A stretch of 64,000 nt of DNA from the NCBI GenBank assembly GCA_965225955.1, contig CBDDBX010000006.1, positions 1 to 64,000 on the forward strand, read 5' to 3'. Each line of letters opens with the position of its first letter. Position 1 is the stretch's first letter. This DNA is from CBDDBX01 sp965225955 (GTDB taxonomy: Bacteria > Acidobacteriota > Aminicenantia > UBA2199). A program made the position numbers and the translations under genes. The notes under the pieces are model-generated. The model was not told the DNA's origin. It worked only from the letters and a program-made list of their open reading frames with translations, and searched no databases. Positions 1 to 8,848 of the stretch are shown here, in pieces.

Positions 1-177
1 AAGAATGGTTCTGATAGCTCTGGCTGTTCTTCCCTGTTTTCCGATAACTTTCCCAAGATCTGACTGAGAAACTCTCAGTTCAAGAATGGTAGTCTGTTCA
101 CCGTCAATCTGTGTTACCTGTACCTGATCCGGATTATCAACTAATGATTTGCATACTGTTTCCACAAGTTCTTTCAT
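1..177 (-). CDS. khpA: KhpA-type KH-domain RNA-binding protein (C-terminus outside window)
   Basis: The first 59 codons are visible, starting at the ATG at 177 and running off the window edge. The reading contains a single KH domain with the RNA-binding GxxG loop as GKQG at residues 46-49, inside the stretch LGKVIGKQGRTARAIR. KhpA proteins are about 75-80 residues, so perhaps 15-20 residues are missing. In many bacteria KhpA is a small RNA chaperone, often encoded between rpsP and rimM. Here it follows rpsP by 11 bp on the same strand, which fits that order. The start is supported by an AGGAG-like site just upstream (purine-rich, complement of cgtctcc). Confidence 0.9.
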   Translation of the reverse strand, partial: MKELVETVCKSLVDNPDQVQVTQIDGEQTTILELRVSQSDLGKVIGKQGRTARAIRTIL

Positions 178-188
178 TTTCGTCTCCT

Positions 189-431
189 TTAATTATCAGA
201 TTTAAATTTCTTCAACAGTGATTTTACTGTCTGAGAAGGTTTGGCTCCTTTGTTAATCCATTCATTATATTTTTCAACATCAAATTTGATCTCTGCTGGA
301 TCAGTCATAGGATTGTACTGTCCAATAAGGTCGATATAACGTGAATCTCTGGCTCTTTCCTTGTCAATTGCAACTATTCTGTAAAATGGTCTGTGCTTTG
401 TACCCATTCTAGTTAATCTAATTGTAACCAT
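189..431 (-). CDS. rpsP: 30S ribosomal protein S16
   Basis: This 80-residue protein starts MVTIRLTRMGTKHRPFYRIV, the conserved S16 N-terminus, and contains the family segment RDSRYIDLIGQYNP. S16 is a small-subunit protein needed for 30S assembly. The length is typical for the family. It lies 36 bp after ffh and 11 bp before khpA on the same strand, the common ffh-rpsP-khpA order. It is very probably co-transcribed with both. Confidence 0.97.
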   Translation of the reverse strand: MVTIRLTRMGTKHRPFYRIVAIDKERARDSRYIDLIGQYNPMTDPAEIKFDVEKYNEWINKGAKPSQTVKSLLKKFKSDN

Positions 432-467
432 TCTATATTACTCCACTTTAAATTTAGAATATGTAAT

Positions 468-1793
468 TTAACCCATTTTAGAAAAAAAGTCAAACTTTTT
501 CATCATCTTTTTGAAAAAGGGTTTCTTCATAAATTTCTGCATTTCATTGAAATTTTTCAGCAGTCTGTTAACCTCCTGAACAGGCCTTCCACAGCCTTTT
601 GAGATTCTCAGACGGCGCTTTCCGTTTATGATTTTCGGCTTCGCTTTTTCCTTCTTTGTCATAGAATTGATGATCGCAATCATATGAGCCACTTTCTTGT
701 CATCCATATGCTCTGCAGCCTGACTCAGGCCACCCATATTGGGTAACATTCCCATGATATCACTCATGGAGCCCAACTTCTGAACCTGCTTCATCTGTGA
801 AGCAAAATCGTCCAGAGTGAACTCATTGCGCATCATCTTTTTAGCTAATTTCTCGGCTTCCTTCTCATCAAAATCCTTCTCAGCTTTCTCAATCAGAGTA
901 AGCACATCACCCATTCCAAGTATCTTTGAAGCCAGACGGTCGGGGTGGAATTTTTCAAAATCTGTATATTTCTCACCAACACCAGCAAATTTAATTGGTT
1001 TGCCTGTTACTGTTACAATTGAGAGAGCTGCCCCACCTCTTGAGTCGGCATCAAGCTTTGTGAGAATTATTGAATCTACTCCAATTTCATCATTAAAACT
1101 GGTTGCTGAGGTAACAGCATCCTGACCTGTTAATGAGTCTGCAACAAAAACTACTTCTGAAGGATTCAGAACTTTTTTAACTTCTCTGAGCTCATTCATC
1201 AGATCATCATCAATATGAAGGCGACCCGCAGTATCCACAAGGACATAGTCATAACCATGATCTGAAGCGTTCTTCAATAACTCAGATGCTATTTTCTTTA
1301 ACTTTGTTTCGCTGGTTTTAAAGCATGGCACACCAACTTCACCGGCAATTGTTTCCAGCTGCTCAACCGCAGCAAGACGCTTAAGGTCAAGTGAACAGAC
1401 TATACTGGATTTACCCTGCTCTTTAAGGTAGAGAGCAAGTTTACCGGTTGTGGTGGTTTTACCTGTACCCTGAAGCCCGGTCATCATTATTACTGATGGT
1501 TTGCCTTTATAATTAAGCTCTTTAGCTTCACTTCCCAGAATTACTTCAAGCTCTTCCCTTACAATTTTTACTATATGCTGATAAGGAGTAAGACTCTCTC
1601 TTACCTCTTCTCCAAGGGCTTTCTCTCTGATATTGTTTATCAGAGTTTTAACTACTTTGAAGTTAACATCCGCTTCCAGCAGTGAGAGCCTGATTTCTCT
1701 CAAAGCCTTCTTCATATTCTCTTCGGTGATTTTTGCTTCACCTTTGAGATATTTAAAAACCTTATTAAACTTATTTCCTAAATTGTCCAGCAT
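468..1793 (-). CDS. ffh: Signal recognition particle protein Ffh (SRP54)
   Basis: Ffh is the GTPase of the signal recognition particle that targets nascent membrane proteins to SecYEG through FtsY. At 441 residues it has normal length. Seen in the sequence are the N domain (1-95), the G domain with GLQGTGKTTT at 106-115, DTAGR at 187-191 and TKLD at 245-248, and a Met-rich M domain from about 300 to the end. The RNA-binding segment of the M domain reads KGCGRPVQEVNRLL, where many homologues have GSGTS instead of GCGRP. No 4.5S RNA gene was recognised nearby. It lies between smc and rpsP on the same strand. Confidence 0.97.
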   Translation of the reverse strand: MLDNLGNKFNKVFKYLKGEAKITEENMKKALREIRLSLLEADVNFKVVKTLINNIREKALGEEVRESLTPYQHIVKIVREELEVILGSEAKELNYKGKPSVIMMTGLQGTGKTTTTGKLALYLKEQGKSSIVCSLDLKRLAAVEQLETIAGEVGVPCFKTSETKLKKIASELLKNASDHGYDYVLVDTAGRLHIDDDLMNELREVKKVLNPSEVVFVADSLTGQDAVTSATSFNDEIGVDSIILTKLDADSRGGAALSIVTVTGKPIKFAGVGEKYTDFEKFHPDRLASKILGMGDVLTLIEKAEKDFDEKEAEKLAKKMMRNEFTLDDFASQMKQVQKLGSMSDIMGMLPNMGGLSQAAEHMDDKKVAHMIAIINSMTKKEKAKPKIINGKRRLRISKGCGRPVQEVNRLLKNFNEMQKFMKKPFFKKMMKKFDFFSKMG

Positions 1794-1860
1794 TCGTGAC
1801 CACCTTTATCAAAAGTCCCATTTTACCATATTTACAGCTCTTATATAAATCAGCATAATC

Positions 1861-4800
1861 TCAGCTGTTTATAACAGGAGCCCCACTTACCATTTTTGTT
1901 GAATATACTGTAGATATTCCGGGCTCATTCATACTTATACCATAAATATAATCAGCCTCTTCCATGGTTTTAAAATTGTGGGTAATAATCAGGAACTGGG
2001 TTTTATCTTTAAGTTTGTGCAGAAATTTCAGAAACCGCTGAATATTTGCCTCATCAAGAGATGCATCCACCTCATCAAACACGCAGAATGGAGAGGGCTT
2101 ATACTCAAACAGTGCAAATAGAAAAGCAAGAGAGGTAAGGGTTTTCTCCCCACCTGACAAAAGCCTGAGGTTCTGCAGTTTTTTGCCCGGTGGCTGGGCT
2201 TTAATTTCAAGACCTGATTCCAGAGGATTATCTGTATCAGTCAGCACAAGTTCCGCTTCTCCCCCTTCAAAAAGAATTTCAAAGTTTTTGACAAAATTGT
2301 CTTTAATTGAAGCAAAGGCCGCAGAAAACTTCTCCCGGGATTCTTTATCAATTCTGTTAACTGCATCATTCAGATTCTGTATTGAACGAATAACATCTTC
2401 TTTCTGTTGCAGCATCGCCTCATAATCCCCTGCAAGAAGTTCATATTCTGATTCAGCTGAAAAATTCATGCGATTACTTTCACGCATTTTCAGTAATCTT
2501 TCAGAAAGAAAGCTGTTCCTCTTATCCAGCTCTTCCACTGTAGCCTCTTCATAAGCTTCGCCTTCTGGTCTCTCCAGCTCTTTCAGCTCTCTGTTCAACT
2601 CTCTGAAAGACTCCTCCTCAAGACGATTGAGATCTCCCCTGACAGATGCAATATCCACATCCACCCGACTCTTCCTGTCTTTAAGATCAGCAAGTACAGT
2701 TCTTCTTTTATTGAGATCAGCAGACTCTTTTTTTATCTCTTCATTGAGATTGGCCAGTTTCTCTTCACTGGCGGTTGTATCTTTACCAACAAGACTTCTT
2801 CTGGTTTCAAGATTTTTAAGACGATTCTCTATATGAAGGATTTCTTCTGCTTTCGTCTCTTCCTGTTTACCTATTCCGGCAACTTCAGTTTCTGCTGAAA
2901 CTATCTCTTTCTCAAGTCTTTTTATATTACCCTGAATCGAGTTGAAGCGTTCTTTACTACTTCTGATTCTTTCGTTTCTCAACCTGATACTGTTCTCAAC
3001 TTCCAGATACTCTTTCTCAATACGATTCTCTTCATCTTTGAGGTTTTTAAGTACTGTAGCAAACTCCTCACGTTCAGTTACCAGCCTGTTATACTCTCTA
3101 TCTTTCTCTTCTTCAATAATCTCTTCAGCTTCAAAGATTTCCTGAAGTTTCTCTTTATTTTCTTCTATAAGAATTAGTTCTTTCTCTGCTGCTTCTTCTC
3201 TTTTTAATGCAGATTCTCTTGCTCTTCTGAGAGCGTTGAACTCCGCATCCAGCCTCAGAATTTCCTTTTCTCTTAACCTGCGACTATTATCCAGCTCATC
3301 GATAATCTTTCCGGCTTCCCGAATCTCATCCCCGATAACTTTCAGTTCTTCAGAAAGGAGTTTCTCTTCATTACGATGCTCAGCAACACTATCCCCGACT
3401 CTTCTTATCTCTTCGTTAAGCTCAAGAATTCCTTTTTCACGATTCCTGGTTATCAGTCCGCCACTATTCAATACGATTCCATCTTCAGTGACAATATCCA
3501 CACCATATTTATTGAATATAGCAACCCCTTCACTGAGGCTTTTAACAAGAACCCCATTTCTTAAAAAGTTACTACCCTGTTCTGTATCAAGTTCAAAAAG
3601 ATCCTTAACAAAAGAGACAAATCCAGGTTCTCCGGTAATCCCCTCCATATCCGGCACTTTCTCAGTAATCGGCAGCAAAACTCTGGGATCACTACATTCA
3701 GAAGCAGCTCCTGAATCCTTCAGCACTGAAGCTTCCATCTCTTCGAAATAGAAGTTCTCAAGAACCTTAAGAAACTCTTTTTTACCTCTTATAGTTTCCT
3801 GAACAGGACGTCCACAGCTGTTTTTACCTTTTTTACCTACAATTCTGTCCCGGATTTCACAATACTTTTTCTCCTGTCTCTGGAGGTTGTCTATCTCATT
3901 TCTGCAGGCATTAAGAGCTTCTCTTCCGGTAGTACGTTTACCCTCTCTTTCTCTCTGAGCTTCACGGTTACTATCAAGAGCTTTAATCTCTTCACTCTGT
4001 AGTTTTCGCAAATCTGCGATCTCATTTTCCAGGGCTTTTTCCTTTGTTTCGTCAAGCTGCTTTTTTATATCTTCAAGAAGGTTTCTTTTATTTTTCTCCT
4101 CATTTTCAAGACGTATCATCTGTCGGTCTACGTCCCTTATTCTGTTTCTTACTGAAGTAAGCTCAGACTGAGCAGTAAAAATATCAGATTTAAACACGAG
4201 ATCTTTTTTGCCATTCTCATCAATACGATCCTTAAGATCCAACAGCCTCTCTTCTGTAACTTCAATACTGCCTTTATCCTTCTTTACAAGCTCTTCTTCA
4301 TGATCAACCTGCTTCTTTGCATCTGCAATTTTATTTTCAAGCCGGTGAATTTCGCCTTTATTATTCTCTATTCTTTTTTTCAGAGTTTCTGTTTTCTGAT
4401 CTGCAAACTCAATAAACTGGCGATTTTTATCTTTTTCATTTCTGAGCCCCATTATCTGCCTGTTAATTTCAAAGGCCTCTTTCTGAATCTCTTTGAGCTT
4501 AAGATCTGATCCCCATCTCTCCTCTTCAAACTTAACAACTTTTTTTTCTGCAACACTCAATTCAGAAGTTACAACCCTCTCCTGAGCAAGCAACTCTTCT
4601 GAAAGTTTTGACAGATCTTCATATTTTTTCCGGGAATACTCAGATTTCCTGAAAAGCAACTCAGACAATACCTCAACAGACTCTCTTTTATACTCCCGAT
4701 ACCTCTCAACATAGTTGACCTGATTTTTCAGTTCTTTTAGTCGCTTCTCTTTATCTGCAGTAAGTATTTCAAGGTTATCAAGGTTCTGTTCTGAAACAAT

Positions 4801-5328
4801 CAGTTTATTTATGGTTTCTCTTTTTCTTTCAAGATACTGGGATATACCTGCAGCCTCCTCTATCAGGGATCTTCTTTCTGCGGGTTTGAGAGAAACCATC
4901 TTCTCAATACTTCCCTGCTCAAATATGAAATAACCTCTCCCACCAAGCTGGAGTTTAAACAGCACATCCTGAATATCTCTGTGACGGCAATACTTCTCGT
5001 TGAGAATGTACTTACTTTCACCTGTTCTGAAGAATCGCCTTGCAACATAAAGAGGTTCAGAGTGATTAACAAAGCCTGCAGAAACTTCTGTCATTCCAAG
5101 GGGTTTAGTTGTTTCACTCCCATTAAAAATAAGATCCTCACTGTTTTCTCCTCTGAGGTTTTTTATCTTCTGCTCCCCCAGAACCCATAACAGCGCATCA
5201 ACAATATTACTTTTTCCACATCCGTTAGGCCCTATAACTGCAGTAATTCCTTTATGGAATTTAATTACTGTCTTTTGTGGAAATGATTTAAATCCATGTA
5301 ATTCAAGACGTTCAAGATATATATCCAT
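1861..5328 (-). CDS. smc: Chromosome segregation ATPase SMC
   Basis: This 1155-residue protein has the full SMC plan. The N-terminal ATPase half has Walker A GPNGCGKS at 33-40, followed by a long coiled coil rich in Glu, Lys and Arg, a hinge around 490-650, and a return coiled coil. The C-terminal half carries the signature LSGGEK at about 1057-1062 and Walker B/D-loop VFDEVDASLD near 1083-1092. SMC dimers with ScpA and ScpB form the bacterial condensin that organises replicated chromosomes; neither partner gene is in this window. The start codon overlaps the ispG stop as TAATG, so translational coupling is likely. Confidence 0.97.
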   Translation of the reverse strand: MDIYLERLELHGFKSFPQKTVIKFHKGITAVIGPNGCGKSNIVDALLWVLGEQKIKNLRGENSEDLIFNGSETTKPLGMTEVSAGFVNHSEPLYVARRFFRTGESKYILNEKYCRHRDIQDVLFKLQLGGRGYFIFEQGSIEKMVSLKPAERRSLIEEAAGISQYLERKRETINKLIVSEQNLDNLEILTADKEKRLKELKNQVNYVERYREYKRESVEVLSELLFRKSEYSRKKYEDLSKLSEELLAQERVVTSELSVAEKKVVKFEEERWGSDLKLKEIQKEAFEINRQIMGLRNEKDKNRQFIEFADQKTETLKKRIENNKGEIHRLENKIADAKKQVDHEEELVKKDKGSIEVTEERLLDLKDRIDENGKKDLVFKSDIFTAQSELTSVRNRIRDVDRQMIRLENEEKNKRNLLEDIKKQLDETKEKALENEIADLRKLQSEEIKALDSNREAQREREGKRTTGREALNACRNEIDNLQRQEKKYCEIRDRIVGKKGKNSCGRPVQETIRGKKEFLKVLENFYFEEMEASVLKDSGAASECSDPRVLLPITEKVPDMEGITGEPGFVSFVKDLFELDTEQGSNFLRNGVLVKSLSEGVAIFNKYGVDIVTEDGIVLNSGGLITRNREKGILELNEEIRRVGDSVAEHRNEEKLLSEELKVIGDEIREAGKIIDELDNSRRLREKEILRLDAEFNALRRARESALKREEAAEKELILIEENKEKLQEIFEAEEIIEEEKDREYNRLVTEREEFATVLKNLKDEENRIEKEYLEVENSIRLRNERIRSSKERFNSIQGNIKRLEKEIVSAETEVAGIGKQEETKAEEILHIENRLKNLETRRSLVGKDTTASEEKLANLNEEIKKESADLNKRRTVLADLKDRKSRVDVDIASVRGDLNRLEEESFRELNRELKELERPEGEAYEEATVEELDKRNSFLSERLLKMRESNRMNFSAESEYELLAGDYEAMLQQKEDVIRSIQNLNDAVNRIDKESREKFSAAFASIKDNFVKNFEILFEGGEAELVLTDTDNPLESGLEIKAQPPGKKLQNLRLLSGGEKTLTSLAFLFALFEYKPSPFCVFDEVDASLDEANIQRFLKFLHKLKDKTQFLIITHNFKTMEEADYIYGISMNEPGISTVYSTKMVSGAPVINS

Positions 5329-6377
5329 TAATTAACTACTCTCTCTTTAATCAGTTCAATAAGTCTGTTAATTGCATGTGAAGGTTCAACCTTCTCTTTC
5401 ATTTCCCCTTTTACAAAGATATAGCCCTTCTCTCTTGAGAATGCCAGGCCAATATCCGCATCTCTCGCCTCACCCGGGCCATTTACTTCACAGCCCATTA
5501 TTGCAACTTTAAGAGGAGTTTTAGTTATCAGATTCTCTGTTTTCTGTTCAAACTCATTAACTTTCTGGATAAGCTCTACAGAAGTTCTTGAACAGGTAGG
5601 ACATGCAACAAGAGTTATTCCCTTTCTTCTTAAGCCAAGAGTATTAAGTATCTCTTTTGCAACTTTTATCTCCTGAACCGGATCGTCAGTCAGGGAAACC
5701 CGAAGGGTATTACCTATACCATCCAGCAGAAGTGCACCTATACCAATTGCTGATCTTATGCTTCCTCCAAAGAAAGTTCCGGTTTCAGTTACCCCAAGAT
5801 GCAGAGGATACTCACACATCTTATTAATTAATCTGTAGGCTTCAACAGTTTCTACCACATCAGAAGATTTCAGAGATAATTTTATATCCTGAAACCCCAT
5901 CTCTTCAAAAAGAGCAACTTTGTCCATAACGGACTTTACCATCACTTCAGCTCTGCTTCCGGGATAGTTCCAGTATTTTTTTTCTATTGATCCCATATTT
6001 ACGCCGATTCTTATAGGTATTCCTTTATCTCCCGCAGCATTCACAATCTGCCGGACTCTGTCATCAGAACCTATGTTACCGGGATTGATTCTTATACAGG
6101 ATGCTCCAAGCTCTATTGCCTTAAGAGCCAGCTCCGCACTGAAATGAATATCTGCCACAACCGGAAGCGGGGATGAATTCACAACCTCTTCAAATCCTCC
6201 GATTGACTCCCTGTCAGGCAGGGCTACTCTGACAATCTCACAACCTGCAGAAGCAAGACGGGTTATCTGTTCCAGCGTTGCAGCTGCATCTCCTGTAGAG
6301 GTAGATGTCATAGACTGAATTGATACCGGATGATTACCTCCAACGCCAACATTTCCTATAAAAACTTCTCTTTTCAT
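5328..6377 (-). CDS. ispG: 4-hydroxy-3-methylbut-2-en-1-yl diphosphate synthase IspG (GcpE)
   Basis: IspG makes HMBPP from MEcPP in the non-mevalonate isoprenoid pathway, using a [4Fe-4S] cluster. The 349-residue protein has the family N-terminus with NHPVSIQSMTSTST, the (beta/alpha)8 domain, and the C-terminal cluster ligands in CPTCSRT and MGCEVNGPGEA. This is the compact two-domain form. It shares one base with the smc start. A TATAAT box on the minus strand (6384-6389) lies only 6 nt before the ATG and no Shine-Dalgarno site is present, so the mRNA could be leaderless. Confidence 0.97.
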   Translation of the reverse strand: MKREVFIGNVGVGGNHPVSIQSMTSTSTGDAAATLEQITRLASAGCEIVRVALPDRESIGGFEEVVNSSPLPVVADIHFSAELALKAIELGASCIRINPGNIGSDDRVRQIVNAAGDKGIPIRIGVNMGSIEKKYWNYPGSRAEVMVKSVMDKVALFEEMGFQDIKLSLKSSDVVETVEAYRLINKMCEYPLHLGVTETGTFFGGSIRSAIGIGALLLDGIGNTLRVSLTDDPVQEIKVAKEILNTLGLRRKGITLVACPTCSRTSVELIQKVNEFEQKTENLITKTPLKVAIMGCEVNGPGEARDADIGLAFSREKGYIFVKGEMKEKVEPSHAINRLIELIKERVVN

Positions 6378-6443
6378 ATTTTTATTATACCAGAGTTCCT
6401 TTAATAATTTGACAACCAGATATCACTGTGTTAATTACACCCA
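6378..6443. promoter_or_regulatory. Divergent promoter region ispG/folK, both apparently leaderless
   Basis: The 66 bp between the divergent starts hold two opposed sigma70-like promoters. For folK, TTGACA (6409-6414) is followed after 17 bp by TAATTA (6432-6437), 6 nt before the ATG. For ispG, TATAAT lies at 6389-6384 on the minus strand, 6 nt before its ATG, with TTGTCA at 6415-6410 but a long 20-bp spacer. Transcription would begin at or next to each start codon, and neither gene has a Shine-Dalgarno site. Confidence 0.6.
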
Positions 6444-6941
6444 ATGAAATATTATCTGGCATTGGGTACAAATCTGGGAGAAAGGTTTAATAATATCAGA
6501 AAGGCTGTCGGGCTTATCAGAAAAAAGGGTATTGTAAACCGCATATCAGACATCTACAGAACCGCTCCTGTAGGAATGGAGGGTAACCCACCTGATTTTT
6601 ACAATCTATGTCTTGAATTTGATTCTCCTCTCCCACCTGAAACTCTTATAGATGAGTTAAAACTTATTGAAGAATCCATGGGCAGAGATACTACCGGGGG
6701 GCACAATCTGTCCCGTATTATAGACATAGATATTATATTTGCAGAGAACCACACTGTCAGTACTGATAAAATAACAATACCTCATAAAGAGATGCATAAC
6801 AGATTATTCGTTCTTATTCCTCTTAAGGATATAGCACCGGATCTGATTCATCCTGAAACAGGAATGAATTTAAATGATATGATAGGTCGACTTAGTAAAA
6901 GCAGTCAGAACATCCGGTTTGAGCAGAATTATACTGATTAA
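6444..6941 (+). CDS. folK: 2-amino-4-hydroxy-6-hydroxymethyldihydropteridine diphosphokinase
   Basis: FolK (HPPK) transfers pyrophosphate from ATP to the hydroxymethylpterin in folate synthesis. The 165-residue protein begins MKYYLALGTNLGERFNNI, the conserved N-terminal strand and loop. It has the substrate and magnesium motif RIIDIDIIF around residues 91-99 and IPHKEMHNRLFVLIPL further on, all characteristic of the family. Length is normal for a stand-alone HPPK. Its last 4 bases overlap the convergent FHA gene. No folB or folP is adjacent, so folate genes are dispersed. Confidence 0.94.
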   Translation: MKYYLALGTNLGERFNNIRKAVGLIRKKGIVNRISDIYRTAPVGMEGNPPDFYNLCLEFDSPLPPETLIDELKLIEESMGRDTTGGHNLSRIIDIDIIFAENHTVSTDKITIPHKEMHNRLFVLIPLKDIAPDLIHPETGMNLNDMIGRLSKSSQNIRFEQNYTD

Positions 6942-7438
6942 GACAGGGCGCTGTTTTTTACTTCAAGCTTAACAACCCCTTTTCTGCCTAAAGTAATCAT
7001 TGTTCCTTCTTCAATTACCGACTCTGCTATTTTCTCCCCTGACATAAATATACCATTTGTTGATTCCCTGTCTTTAATATAGAGCTCACCATCTTTATGG
7101 TAGATCACACAATGAACCTTCGATACAATCGGCTCTGTAATAAGAACAGAACACTGGGAGGGATCGCGCCCGATATTTACCGGATCGTCAGATACGCTGA
7201 AAGTTGTAAGTTTTCTGTCATTAACAAATACATCCACAACTGCACTGTATCCATTCTCTTCTTCAGAGGCTAAAGATACATCCAGAGATTCTTCTGTTGA
7301 GGCATTCTCTTCTATAGCTACTACACTCTCTTCTTCAGATTGCACATCGGTTTCATTTTCGTTCAGAAGCTGTTGAAGTTCTTCCTGTTCAGAACTCCCA
7401 CCCTTAAACATCTTTTTCATGAACTTTTTTAAAGCCAT
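6938..7438 (-). CDS. FHA-domain protein with basic N-terminus and acidic linker
   Basis: The C-terminal half of this 166-residue protein is a forkhead-associated domain, a phosphothreonine-binding module. The motifs are GRDPSQC (about residues 89-95), a Ser-x-x-His pair in VSKVHCVI, and STNGIFMSGEKI near 133-144. The N-terminus (MALKKFMKKMFKGG) is basic and amphipathic and may touch the membrane; residues 15-65 are a low-complexity acidic linker. The GGAGGAG Shine-Dalgarno site supports this start. The upstream PP2C phosphatase, 71 bp away on the same strand, points to a Ser/Thr phosphorylation signalling pair. No kinase gene is visible. Confidence 0.9.
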   Translation of the reverse strand: MALKKFMKKMFKGGSSEQEELQQLLNENETDVQSEEESVVAIEENASTEESLDVSLASEEENGYSAVVDVFVNDRKLTTFSVSDDPVNIGRDPSQCSVLITEPIVSKVHCVIYHKDGELYIKDRESTNGIFMSGEKIAESVIEEGTMITLGRKGVVKLEVKNSALS

Positions 7439-7509
7439 TACTCCTCCATGGACTCAACTCAATGAGCTTAATGGTATTTTATACAATTATTCCATTAATT
7501 TCAAAGGTT

Positions 7510-8247
7510 TTACATTTCAACAATTTTAACAACAACAACGGTAATATTATCATGCCCCCCGGCACCATTTGCTGCTTTAACAAGACTGGTTGCAGCATCT
7601 TTTGGGGAGAGTTCAAAGATACATGACATAATATTGCCGATATTCACCATATCTGTCAGTCCGTCAGAACATAACAGAAATATATCTCCCGCTTCCACCT
7701 CTACCTCAGGAACAACCTGAGGAAAGAAAGTTTCATGAGATCCAAGAGACATGTACAATATATTTCTCTGAGGATGAATCTCCGCTTCTGCTTCAGAGAT
7801 TTTCCCATCATGCTTCATTTTTTCTATAAAAGTGTGATCTATTGTCAGCTTTCTTATTTCACCACTGCGGAAGTGGAATATTTTAGAATCACCTACATGA
7901 ACCACAGTACACTTGTTACCTGTTATAAGGCAAGTACTGAGAGTCGTTCCCATATTTTCCATTCCTGTTTCAGTTGCAGCTCTGTTAAGAATAGAAGAAT
8001 TGGCTTCATACATTGAGGAAACCATTGCTTCCAGAACCTCTTTGCCGTCATCTCTCTTCTTTTTAAAAGATTCCAGAAAAAGGTGTGTTCCCATATTTGA
8101 AGCAACATCTCCGGCTTTATGTCCCCCCATACCGTCAGCTACTGAAAAAAAGAAAGAATCTCCCTCAATTTCCTCACAGAGAAAGTAATCTTCATTAGCA
8201 CTTCTGACTAAACCTTTATCACTATGTCCATAATACTCAATTTTCAT
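7510..8247 (-). CDS. PP2C-family serine/threonine phosphatase
   Basis: The protein is a PPM/PP2C phosphatase, a metal-dependent enzyme that removes phosphate from Ser/Thr. Metal-binding and family motifs visible include SANEDYF near the start, FSVADGMGGHKAGDVAS, MGTTLSTC, VHVGDSKIFHF, LLCSDGLTDMV and GGHDNITVVVV. I place the start at the ATG at 8247 (MKIEYYGHSDKG). It has a CAGGAC site at a suitable distance and begins exactly at the conserved domain, and the 18 residues further upstream are unlike the family. The resulting length is 245 residues, typical for bacterial PP2C such as PrpC/Stp1. Probable partner of the FHA gene downstream. Confidence 0.93.
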   Translation of the reverse strand: MKIEYYGHSDKGLVRSANEDYFLCEEIEGDSFFFSVADGMGGHKAGDVASNMGTHLFLESFKKKRDDGKEVLEAMVSSMYEANSSILNRAATETGMENMGTTLSTCLITGNKCTVVHVGDSKIFHFRSGEIRKLTIDHTFIEKMKHDGKISEAEAEIHPQRNILYMSLGSHETFFPQVVPEVEVEAGDIFLLCSDGLTDMVNIGNIMSCIFELSPKDAATSLVKAANGAGGHDNITVVVVKIVEM

Positions 8248-8383
8248 TAAAACGTCCTGAATCTGTCCCTTGCAGAGATGCGATTGATTGTTTTCTATCA
8301 CAGGGTGAAAAAAATGTCAATTCAACAAAATGGAGGGTTTCTGCAAGTCAGAACGCTGATTAATAAAGGGATTAACTTAGTTA

Positions 8384-8848
8384 CTATTTCTGAACTTTAT
8401 CTACAATACTGGTTGTTGAATACCCTTCTTTGAAAGAGAATAACTTCAACTCCCCGCCACAGGATTCCACCTCAGCTCTGCCAACAACATTTTCCGGCAG
8501 ATAATCTCCACCTTTAACAAGGACCTTCAGAGGCAGAAGTTTTTTAATAAGCTCAAGAGGAGTATCTTCACCAAAAGGAACTATAAAGTTTACATACTGA
8601 ATAGCTGCCAGTACTTCAGCCCGATCCTCAAGCCTGAACACAGGGCGGGTTTCCCCTTTAAGTCTTCGGGTTGATTCATCATCATTCAGTCCCAGTACAA
8701 GACAATCCCCCTGTGCTGCTGCAAAACGCAGAAGCTCTACATGTCCGGGATGAATTATATCAAAAACCCCATTTGTAAAAACAACTCTTTCAAACCCGGC
8801 TTTTACTATCTCTTCTCTTACTTTATCTGCAGATCTATGAAATTTCAT
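8384..8848 (-). CDS. rfaE2: D-glycero-beta-D-manno-heptose 1-phosphate adenylyltransferase-type protein
   Basis: This 154-residue protein is a cytidylyltransferase-fold nucleotidyltransferase matching the C-terminal (RfaE2/HldC) half of E. coli HldE, which makes ADP-heptose for LPS inner core. Seen are the nucleotide-binding signature FTNGVFDIIHPGHVELL with the HxGH pair, GLNDDESTRRLKG, RAEVLAAIQYV, KVLVKGGDY and the C-terminal GYSTTSIVDKV. It overlaps the Wzt-like ATPase gene by 14 bp. No hldA kinase half is present here. Related adenylyltransferases act on glycerol phosphate or ethanolamine phosphate, but the KGGDY and STT segments favour the heptose type. Confidence 0.88.
   Translation of the reverse strand: MKFHRSADKVREEIVKAGFERVVFTNGVFDIIHPGHVELLRFAAAQGDCLVLGLNDDESTRRLKGETRPVFRLEDRAEVLAAIQYVNFIVPFGEDTPLELIKKLLPLKVLVKGGDYLPENVVGRAEVESCGGELKLFSFKEGYSTTSIVDKVQK

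Noticed and set aside
3236..3751. A 171-codon open frame on the plus strand inside smc
   Set aside because: It is antisense to the coiled-coil region of smc. Its Ser/Leu-rich text is the expected shadow of Glu/Lys/Arg codons, and it has no start signals.
574..3820. Shared peptide CGRPVQE in Ffh (near 574-597) and SMC (near 3797-3820) with similar DNA
   Set aside because: Seven residues at unrelated functional places with only partial DNA identity; most likely coincidence rather than duplication.
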